Origin: Dipteris shenzhenensis
Taxonomy: Eukaryota; Polypodiophyta; Polypodiopsida; Gleicheniales
Length of the DNA: 64,000 bases
Reading direction: 5' to 3' (one strand)
Assembly: GCA_047967505.1 (NCBI GenBank)
Contig: CM106538.1
The translations under genes and the position numbers were made by a program. Below the pieces are notes generated by a model. It saw nothing but the letters and a program-made list of their open reading frames with translations. It was not told the origin of the DNA and ran no database searches. Every line of letters starts with the position of its first letter. The stretch's first letter is position 1. Below, piece by piece: positions 55,990 through 64,000 of this stretch.

Positions 55990-57300
55990 CTCTCAAAACT
56001 TTCCTGCTGTACCACGGGGATAGGCTAGTTCAAACGTGTCTGGACAGGTGCTATGAGTATGCTTGTCTAGGTTTTTGTTCTTAGGTTGTTTACATAGTGA
56101 GAGGTGCCCGTCGCTGGTGTTGAACAATAAGAGGTGTGTTTTTTAACTACGGACGGGCATCTTGTTACACATGACCAAACTTTCTAGATGGGCACCCTTC
56201 AAAATGATGGTAAAGGGGGTAACCATGGGTGGGCACTCGATTTTTTAAAACCCACAATGGGGAGCTAGTGTGTAACCATTCTAGATTGCCTAGGACTCTT
56301 TTTGGGTGCCCATATGTTGGGTTGTACTTGGGCACCCTTTGCCAGTGTACAAAGAGCCTTACGGTGGGTTCACACCACCCACTTGGCAATGAAATAGAGC
56401 GAGGTCCCCCCCGCCAGGTGTGGTGGTTCAAACAACCCGCTATCAAGATTATGGAGGTGGCCAGATATTAATCATACCTTCATTGGTCTAGTGGATAGAG
56501 GGAAAAGTCTATGTCCGGTGGCGCGGGTTCAAACCACTTAGGGTGGCATGTGGGCAAATTTTTTCAGCCACCCACCTCCTTCATATGGCAGACGCGATTT
56601 CAGAGGATGGGCCAAGTTGGCCAAGTACACATCAATGCACCTTCCAACCACTTTTGGAGGTTGGTTGGGCGGGTGGTGTAAAACTTTGGCCTTACACACC
56701 TAAGCGGATGGATGCACCTGCAAGTCTCCCACCTAGCCCACTTGCTCGAAGCTTGACTAGCCCGCTAGTATTTTTTGTGTGCATGCAGTGGGGGCGGCCC
56801 TTGACCGTCGGGCGAGTCATGTATTTTACATGTATCAAATAGGGTCTTTACTGGCAACCCAAAGGGTGTCGATTGTTGGGGCAATTAAAAAAGGGGTGGG
56901 AAAGTTGTCATGGGCAGAGACACGGGCTGAACATGGCATCAAAAGTTTGATAAGCAAATTGATTGGATTCGTTAAGCTAGAAGAATATCCACCAATGAGC
57001 CAAGCAGGACACAAGGAGAGGGGGGAGGTGTGCAAAGCCCCGAGCGTCCGCCGCCGCCATTGGTTTTCTGTTGTCCCAATTGGTGTGTATGGCGGGCAGA
57101 GCCGCAATGTGTAAAGATCCGTACACATCGGATGATGGTGTATGTTGCATGCAAGCAACAGACACCGGACGCTGCCACGTGAGCAGGGAGGATAAGTGTT
57201 ATTAGAATATGTTGGGTTCGGAGAAACTTGGAGTTCAAACAATGCCGAGTTTTGAAGGAAAGATGAAGATGGGGGAGATCGCTATGGTGGCTATGGCGAT
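55990..57300. other. Non-genic DNA with degenerate repeats upstream of the SWI3-like gene
   Basis: No protein gene recognised. GGGCACCC/GGGTGCCC motifs recur at 56105-56345. A SINE head lies at 56475-56540; a second GGTTCAAAC occurs at about 56427. The SWI3-like promoter presumably lies at 57150-57600. Confidence 0.5.
56475..56540 (+). mobile_element. tRNA-like SINE head (pol III A and B boxes)
   Basis: TGGTCTAGTGG (56484-56494) fits the A-box consensus and GGTTCAAACC (56526-56535) the B-box, 31 bp apart. Flanking sequence does not fold as a full tRNA and no anticodon arm is convincing, so a tRNA-derived SINE is more likely than a tRNA gene. The 3' end is not defined. Confidence 0.55.
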
Positions 57301-57309
57301 GGTGGCTGA

Positions 57310-57606
57310 GCGATTGCTCCTCCTTCTTCTGCACACAAACCTCGCAAAATCCCACCTATGGCTTCCTTCCTCACCTCCATAGCCCATCTCCCCTCTTCCC
57401 CAGCTTCGTTTTCATCTATTACACCCCCCCCCTTCGTACCTTCCCTCCCGCCATAGCCACGCTCGCCTCCCCCCCCTCTCCATTTCCTCCTCCTTTCCTC
57501 TTCCCCCGCTCCTTTTTCACTCCTCCCTCTTCCTTCCCCTTCGCCATCGCTTCCCTCGCCTCTTCCCACCCTTCATTTTGATGTATCCCTTGCCCTAACC
57601 TCCCCC
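57310..57606. other. Pyrimidine-rich 5' leader of the SWI3-like gene
   Basis: A CT-rich stretch (CTTCCTCCTTTCCTC type) leads to the ATG at 57607. Such tracts are common in plant 5' untranslated regions. The Arg/Glu/Gly frame on the - strand is a shadow. Confidence 0.5.
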
Positions 57607-58589
57607 ATGGCGTTCTCCCAGGACCTTGATCACCACCCCGATGGCGCTCCGCTTAGCCCCAAGGACGGCCATCTGCGCCTCCGAGCTGACGGCGGGAACT
57701 TCTCTAGCTCTCCATTGGCTCGTCACTCCGATTCTGCTGCAATCGATGCTAAACAGGGCTTTCAGCAAGCCTCAGATGGCGTCGACAAGCGTACTACCGG
57801 CTTTGATGCTGCTCCTTCCGCAGCTCTGCCCGGCTCCGGCAAGAATTCCGAGTCTCCCAAGCATCGTGAAGCTCTCAACAGAGAGATGTATCGAATTCCG
57901 AGCTGCGCAGGTAGGTTTGTTTCAGCGGCCGGGAAAACTCGCTGCACGCAGGGACTTGAAGCTGAATTTTGTTTGCAAATGATGTTGTGCCGTCCTTGAA
58001 GACCGTCTCTTTTTGTGTAGCCTGGTTTTCTTGGAGCAAAATCCACGCAATCGAGCGGCGTGCCTTGGGTGAATTTTTTGATGGCCGTTCGCTCTCAAAA
58101 ACCCCCAAGGTATACAAAGAGTATCGCGATTTCCTAATTAACAAATTTAGAGAGAATCCTCGAAGGGCTCTCACTTTCACGGAAGTCAGAAAAATGCTGG
58201 TAGGGGATGTGAATATCATCCGGAAAGTGTTCGATTTTTTGGAGTACTGGGGCTTAATTAATCACCATGCTGCAACCGAAAGCAAGCAGCGGGCAATAAC
58301 AACAGAGAGCTCTCCTGCCACAATCACAGAGACGGTCCCGCGAGGTGTACGGGTAGTGTATCCGGGCTCTACACTGGGTGCCTCAAGGGTGATTACGCCG
58401 GCTGTATCGGTTGATAAACCCATTGCTCCTTTTCATTCTGTAAATTTGGCCACGTACAAAGATGCGTTTGCCACTCCTGCTGTGGATGCGTCAACTGAGC
58501 CTGCGACTGAACCCGAGAAGTTGGAAAACCGTTGTTGTAGCAGATGTGGCGCGGACTGTTCAGAAAGGCGATTTCAAAACTCGAGACAG
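57607..58589 (+). CDS. SWI3A: SWI3A-like SWI/SNF complex subunit, first two exons (partial)
   Basis: SWI3 proteins are core subunits of nuclear SWI/SNF chromatin-remodelling complexes. Exon 1 is 57607-57910 and exon 2 is 58021-58589, joined by a 110-bp GT..AG intron with matching phase, giving 291 residues. Residues 1-93 are low-complexity. A SWIRM domain follows at about 95-180: YRIPSCA, then WFSWSKIHAIERRALGEFF, TPKVYKEYRDFLINKFRENP, RALTFTEVRKMLVGDVN and VFDFLEYWGLINHH. The TPKVYKEYRDF and KFRE blocks favour the SWI3A type. Near residue 275, RCCSRCGADCSERRF looks like the start of a ZZ-type zinc finger at the exon border. The SANT and leucine-zipper exons were not found before 64000; they may lie beyond the window, or the gene is truncated. 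The donor GTCAGT at 58590 is acceptable. Confidence 0.8.
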
Positions 58590-59599
58590 GTCAGTCACTT
58601 TCAGAACGTATTTTACTTCTTCGCTTCATTATGAATAGATCTGGAGATCTGGACGTCCTGGAATGAATGTACGCGTGGAACATATTAAAGAGGAAGCATC
58701 TTATCATCTTGCTAATATGGTGCCTGAATTTGTGTCCTTGATACTGATAGACTGATAATTTGAGCATTATGGTAGTAAAAACAGATGGGCATGCTCTAAT
58801 CAGTACCCATGGACCTTAATACTTATTAGACTGATACCATGGGCGTGTAGTACATGTGATATTAAGTAGAGCAGGTGCTCATTCACACCAATGGCCAAGC
58901 CAGCCTACTTCTATGGTGTTAGAGAACCATTCATCCGTATCTGTTAGGTTTAAATCCCAAACCCTAAAAATCATAACAGTTCTAAAGCGAGTGAAATCAT
59001 CTGCATTCCCAAAAGTGTAAAAGGCTAGAATAATGTAAAACATGAGGTTTCAAGCTTTTAAAATCAGCTAAACATGCATATGAAAAGAAAGCCCTCTAAA
59101 AGCGTCTATATAGAGGGATATCCTTACTGCAAATAATGAGGGAAACACTTTGAATGCAGGGCTATCCTGTATGTGATACACAACATGTCATTATCCACTA
59201 TTTTTAGCCCATTAGTAGATTTATTTGAGCCTTTAACATCTGTGATTCTGTGATGGGGTGCATTTACACCCTACAAATGCACAAAGGATAATTTGGCTGA
59301 CGAGATGTGCTGTTGTCTCAACCTTTATGGAAAAGTTAGCCTGAATAACATATCCAACCAAGACACATTTTGTAGGGCACCTTGCCGGTTTACTGAAATG
59401 GAAAGCATTGATACAGCCCCTTCATGGACTGCCAAAAATGATGATTTTCAAAAAATCTTGTCCTACTGTACCCAGAGAGACTCCATGATGTCACTCACGA
59501 GGCCAGTAAAGAATCTCACAAGGCCAGTAAGAATCTTGTTTGAAAATCAGAAGTAGAAATGCAAAATCAGCAATGATGATGAAATCTGCAATGTCAGGT
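58590..59599 (+). other. Probable intron of the SWI3-like gene, first part
   Basis: No continuation of the zinc finger or SANT domain is visible. The 87-codon frame at 59293-59556 has no known domain. Confidence 0.4.
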
Positions 59600-60830
59600 A
59601 TGAAAACTTGACGACTGTTGGCAAGAGGGAAGTTATTGCAACATGTTTCTCCTATTATTACTCCTGACCAGGCTCTGCAGCTTGAGACACCCTTCAAAGA
59701 AAGGGAGCTCCTTGATGCTTTAAAGTCATGTGGCAAATGAAAGTCCCCCGGTTGCGATGGTCTTATAGTGGAGTTTTTTCTGGCTTACTGGGATGCCTTT
59801 AAACATGTCTTATTGCACATGATTAATAGTGCTTGGCAAAATCAGCAAATGCGAGATGCTTGGAAGAAAGGCCGGGTTAAGTTAATTCCCAAAAAGTGTC
59901 ATTGTGAATCTTTTTGCTGATTGGCGGCCTATTACACTCATGCCAGTTATCTATAAGGTGGTTGCCAAAATGGTGGTTGATAGAATAAAAGGTTTTCTGC
60001 ATGATGCTCTACATCCTACCCAATATGGCTTCATCCCCCACGCAGACACATCACTGATAATATTGCAAATGCCTATGTTCGGATAGAATATGCAAAGTAT
60101 ACTCAGCAGGATGTAGACATCCCCAAAGTATACTCAGCAGGATGTAGACATCCCCAAAGCTTTTGATACTGTACAATGGGAATTTATCTCGCAGACCATG
60201 CAATCCTTGGGATTTGGGTATAAAATGCATCATGTTATCTCTTGGCTATACAGTGATAGTAAGTAGCATGCATTTTATCTGGAGATATTTCTGATTAGTG
60301 GACTTTATATTGTTCATTGAGACAGGGATGCCCTCTTAGGGCTTTGCTTTATGCAATTCCTTCTCATTTGATTTTGCTATATCGATCACCTTGTGGCCAT
60401 TGATGTCTTGCATGGTCTGGAGATACACAGAAGAAAGCCCATGATTGCACAAGCTTATGCTGATGATTCATTCTTCACTCCAATGAAGATACAAACTGAT
60501 CTTTCGCAACTCATGAGTGCTTTATCCTTGTATGGAATAGTTGTTGGCTTGCAGGTACACTTTCATAATGCTAAGCTTCTGCCTTTGGCCAAGGAAAATT
60601 GTTTTGCCCTATCGGCTTGTTCGTCATCTTGGCTATCCTTTGGGATGGAACATCACATGATGTCAGCAAACAGATTGGGTACTTGCAAAGCTCAGGTAGA
60701 AACTAGAATATTGAAAGATAGCCACTTGGCCTCCTCATGTTTCAACTCCAAATTGTACAATCAATTTTGGTGGCCTATATTCAGTTCTTCTTGCCTATAT
60801 TCAATTCTTCTTGCCTTTGATGATGTTTGA
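59600..60830 (+). pseudogene. LINE reverse transcriptase fragment
   Basis: KERELLDALKSCGK, SPGCDGLIVEFFLAYWDAF and GRVKLIPKK (59690-59900) are the L1-type RT entry. ADWRPITLMPVIYKVVAKMV and ALHPTQYGFIPHADTS follow at 59910-60050. A 31-bp tandem duplication at 60094-60155 breaks the frame just before the FDTVQWEF-type catalytic block. IAQAYADDSFFTPMKIQTDL (about 60445-60500) keeps the catalytic YADD. Similarity fades after about 60620. The family differs from the LINE at 52-56 kb. Confidence 0.8.
60094..60155. repeat. 31-bp tandem duplication in LINE RT
   Basis: Two exact copies containing AAAGTATACTCAGCAGGATG. Confidence 0.9.
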
Positions 60831-61313
60831 CAAGAATGACATGCACACTCTTATGGAGACTTTCTGGTGCTCAAGGCAGCTCACCTAGAACTTGTGTATG
60901 GAGATAGCCTGTAGTAAGTTCATGGTTTCTAGATGTATGTAGTGGATCATGCAGGTTGCATAACGGGTTGAAATAGACCCAAGGGCCTCAATGTTTTTTA
61001 GGGTCTAGATGGTTCCCAAATTCGAGGGGGACAATTGGAAGTACCCAAAGAGAGTACCTAAGTTGTATAGTGAGCTAGGCATGTTCATGACGACATATGA
61101 CCGCCCCATTGGAGGATTGTGCTATGGTTGTACTTGTGTACCGGCTTGGTTCTTGGGATGAAAGGAGCTGTACATGGAGGTAAACAGTATTTTGGGATTG
61201 GGACTTGATTTCAAGACATTTCTAAAAGTGTTCCTGAGAGCTTCTGATAGGGAGCAAAGGGGTATATATGGCTTTGGGTCATTGAGGGCCCACAGTGTGA
61301 CAATGATAGGGGG
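60831..61313. other. Unassigned stretch after the LINE fragment
   Basis: No domain recognised; it may be the LINE 3' part or other repeat DNA. Confidence 0.4.
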
Positions 61314-63385
61314 TGTTGGAAATTAGGGTCCGTTCTCCCAGCTATAAGGCCCCATGAGGAGAGCATACGGACATGGTACCAAGATCGGTTTGGGGGCTTG
61401 AGAGTCTATTGTGTGAGCATCAGGTATGTAGGCCACATTGGTAGATCTAGGTGGAGAGAATCTTCCATACGACGGCCACGTGGGCAGCACTGTAGCTGCC
61501 CACAGAGCAGACAGTGCAGCAACAGTACGGAGCATTGCATGGCTTCTTGGAGCATCCCTAAGGTGTGTGGATCAGTCATGTGGTGGCTATGCAGGACTGC
61601 GCAGGAGATGGTGGTAGGCTGCTGCAGAAGAGGCTGGCAGAGGCAGCACACGTAGGAGTCACAGCAGTAGTACAGGCTGCTGCAAAGCCCTGGATAGGCT
61701 TTGAGAAAGGCAGCAGGTTGACTGCGAGACAGCCAGCAAAGGCGCCTACAGAAGACAGCACAAAGGCTGCAGAAAAGGCCTTATATAGGCATGAACAGGT
61801 TGGCAGATCCACAGACTGGGTGGGATCAGTCTGTGGCAGATTGGTTGGCTGGTAAGTCTATTTACAGACTGGTTGGTTGGTTTACTGACCAAGTTGGGCA
61901 GTCTAGGGGTTTCCCATTCCTCTATAAAAGGCCCCATTGTGGGGCATTTGGCAGTCGAAGAGTTGAGTCTCTGAGCATTCCCCCTACACCAGTGTGCAGG
62001 GCAGTAGTCTATTGGACAGCAGAGGAGTGGAGGACTGCAGCAGCAGAGGTTCTCACACACAATTCAGACTGGAAGCAGCCCTTACCTCTTGGGTCAAATG
62101 TTGGTGCATACCGACAGCCAGTAGGAACCAGCACTTGTGCGCATAGGCACACTTTAACCATTTACTGTTTCCGCTGTGTGCATACGGACTATGTTTTTCT
62201 AACAAAGAAGCCCATGAAAACTCAACGGAGGCCTAATCCAAGAGACTTGAAGCTCATAAAAGAAGAAAAGCTAATTAAATCTAAAAACAGTACTCAGTGT
62301 TAATAAATTACTTCAATGCTACTTATTTGGTAATGAATTAACGGCTGATTCTAAATACTATTTGGAGGTAGATCTGTTGAAGATTGGCAGGCTGCCGTGG
62401 GCATACTGCAAGATACCTTGGCTGCCAGGTTGGGATCGACATTTCAGCAGAGCAGCAAATCGCCCCGGTGCACCGTGCTGGAAGCTCTTGCACTAGACCT
62501 CAGCCAAACTCTCTCTTGCAGGCAGAGCGTTGGTGGTCAACCAGGTCCTTGCTACGGCCTGGTACATAGCCTCTTGGTGGTGTGCTTTCATCAGGGATGC
62601 AAGAGGCACATGAGACGGCTGGTGTGGAATTTCCTCTATACAGGATCGGATGGCACGCAGAACACTAGAGCCAGAGTCGCATGGCAGGCGTTGATTCAGC
62701 CTCAAGTCACAGGGAGAACTAGGTGTCATTAATCCGGACATGTAGAGCAGAGCCCTCTTGGTCAAGTTAGTGGGACGAGGTCTCACCCCAAGCATGGAGC
62801 TCTAGAAGCCCTTTAGCGCGGGCTTCTTGGGAACACACCCTGCACCGGTGGGCAGTGGCAGTATTCACTCAGATGGATCTTTTCAAAGGTCCCCTCATAG
62901 GGAAGGGATCCTCCTTGATCAGGAGCCTCTTTAGAGTTTGGCAGCGGCTCTCCAGCGGACTTATTCGGCCAGCCCTTCATGCAATGAGGAGTTTGACCGT
63001 CAGCCACTTATCTAGCATCCAGAGGTCCGAGATGCAGAGGGACATATGTTAGGATAGAGGACGCACATCGGTTGGGTTTAGTGGGACAGTGGCCCAGCGA
63101 GGTCGTTCTTAGACTGGAGACAGCTTCCATGCGAGGAGACATAGGCACTTGTTCATTTGAGAGAGGCAGGCACCAGCATGATAGAGATCGACTGTAACCG
63201 GCCTTAGAACACTAAGGGCAGTTCACAAAGAAGAAAATACAGCCAACTTAATTGATTGCCTTTGTTCACAAACCAAACTCAAAGCATAGAACTTCATTGC
63301 ACAGCATCTTGGAACCATTCAAGACAAGGGAGGCTAGAATGTCCCTACTCAAAAACATAGAGAGTGACACCTATTGGCTCCAACA
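61314..63385 (+). repeat. Putative 5' LTR (2072 bp) of a second LTR retrotransposon
   Basis: The ends are TGTTGGA and TCCAACA, perfect 7-bp inverted termini in TG..CA form. TATAAAAG lies at 61923-61930 and AATAAA at 62302-62307. TTGGCGCCC, a primer-site-like core found next to gypsy 5' LTRs, follows at 63388. The partner LTR would lie beyond the window, so the call rests on one copy. It may lie inside the SWI3-like gene. Confidence 0.55.
61923..61930 (+). promoter_or_regulatory. TATA box of the putative LTR
   Basis: TATAAAAG in CCTCTATAAAAGGCCCC, a strong match to plant core promoters, 609 bp into the LTR. Confidence 0.55.
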
Positions 63386-63386
63386 C

Positions 63387-63402
63387 TTGGCGCCCCTTGC
63401 GG
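63387..63402 (+). promoter_or_regulatory. Putative primer-binding site
   Basis: CTTGGCGCCCCTTGCG starts within two bases of the LTR end. TGGCGCC is the core of primer sites used by many plant gypsy elements. Confidence 0.5.
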
Positions 63403-64000
63403 TTAGCTCAAAGATACAAAGGGACTCCCTTCAAGAGCTCACCCGCAGGTGCAACCCAGTACAACACTAACCCGTGGCTGTGCTAGTGACCAACTCCCAG
63501 ACATGCATAATCACAAGTATACCAGTCTGACGGCATGCCAAGCAATGCATTACCCATTTCCAAGCCATTACCGAGCCCAAGGCTGACACGACCCTGCAGA
63601 ATCTGACCCTATCACTAACCTAGAATCTTGTCCTCGATACAACCAGAATCATAGCGTAGGTGCCTCGATCCTCCCGACCACCCCCGAGCACGTGGGCTAC
63701 AGCTTGACTCATCCATAGGCCCGTATCTAACCCAGGCGTCCCATACCACGTGAGCCCGTCCAGAGGACCTTCGATACACCACCTATGATCCGCCATGTAG
63801 ATGGCCAGAGTCCCGGCCTGGGTCTAAGCCCCATCCATCAGTTGAGGAGCGCTCACAATAGCACTGGCCCTCCCTCTATATAGAAGGAAACCCGCTATAG
63901 ATAGCACAATGCTATGAATAGCTCCCTCCATATAAAGCGAGCATTATATATGAATCAATCTCTATATATAGCAATCTCGGCTAAAAATAGCCATCCAGCC
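63403..64000 (+). other. Retrotransposon leader up to the window end
   Basis: No gene seen. The last 150 bp have CTATATAG/CTATAGATAG-like short motifs that are not the CACTA palindrome. Confidence 0.4.

Noticed and set aside
56475-56540. Functional tRNA gene
   Set aside because: A and B boxes are present, but the acceptor and anticodon arms do not pair convincingly.
57875-58219. - strand frame over the SWI3-like exon
   Set aside because: Shadow of a + strand exon with clear SWIRM coding and matched splice sites.
63850-64000. Further copies of the CACTA palindrome at the window end
   Set aside because: CTATATAG-like motifs occur, but none matches TCGCTATATAGCGA.

Overview
This window looks like nuclear DNA of a land plant with a large, repeat-swollen genome. 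A gymnosperm or a fern would fit, but nothing seen fixes the clade. The evidence is two plant-type split genes on the + strand (a plastid-type RidA and the 5' part of a SWI3A-like chromatin-remodelling subunit) set among decayed plant transposons: CACTA, Ty3/gypsy, Ty1/copia, L1-type LINEs, a Helitron-like helicase, a tRNA-like SINE head and MITEs. I saw no bacterial, organellar or viral gene organisation.

Layout. 1-5769: right part of a CACTA transposon, with a TNP2-type transposase on the - strand, a second gene on the + strand, a large pyrimidine minisatellite between them and a CACTACAAG terminus at 5769. 5770-10900: non-genic DNA, an unrecognised broken multi-piece protein (about 7390-9480) and three related small hairpins. 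11230-13438 plus 25477-25745: an old gypsy element (Gypsy-1). It is split by a complete second gypsy-type element (Element X, 13439-25471) flanked by the 5-bp duplication GATAG. Gypsy-1 itself carries a 200-bp MITE. 27600-28545: LINE ORF1. 28555-30901 and 36814-37036: a Pif1-like helicase followed by an endonuclease/exonuclease/phosphatase-type endonuclease, the domain order of Helentrons (Helitron2). It is split by a short-LTR copia element (30902-36813, TSD TTTAT). 38230-43540: very long GA-rich microsatellite and macrosatellite DNA.

43893-48326: RidA, six exons coding for 207 residues, with an LTR lodged in intron 3. 52004-55984 (- strand): an internally deleted L1-type LINE whose ORF1 matches the one at 27.6 kb. 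56475-56540: tRNA-like pol III promoter (SINE head). 57607-58589: first two exons of a SWI3A-like gene. What lies downstream, a LINE reverse transcriptase (59.6-60.8 kb) and a 2.07-kb putative LTR (61314-63385), may sit in its next intron.

The two host genes are unrelated in function (amino-acid damage control in the plastid; SWI/SNF chromatin remodelling in the nucleus) and appear to be neighbours by chance. The most unusual items are the Helentron-like helicase-endonuclease remnant, the 14-bp palindrome shared between the CACTA terminus and the CACTA internal divergent region, a perfect 86-bp inverted duplication inside the copia protease region, the extra reading frame after the Element X integrase, and the unrecognised protein at 7.4-9.5 kb. 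All coordinates and comparisons were made by eye, without alignment software.
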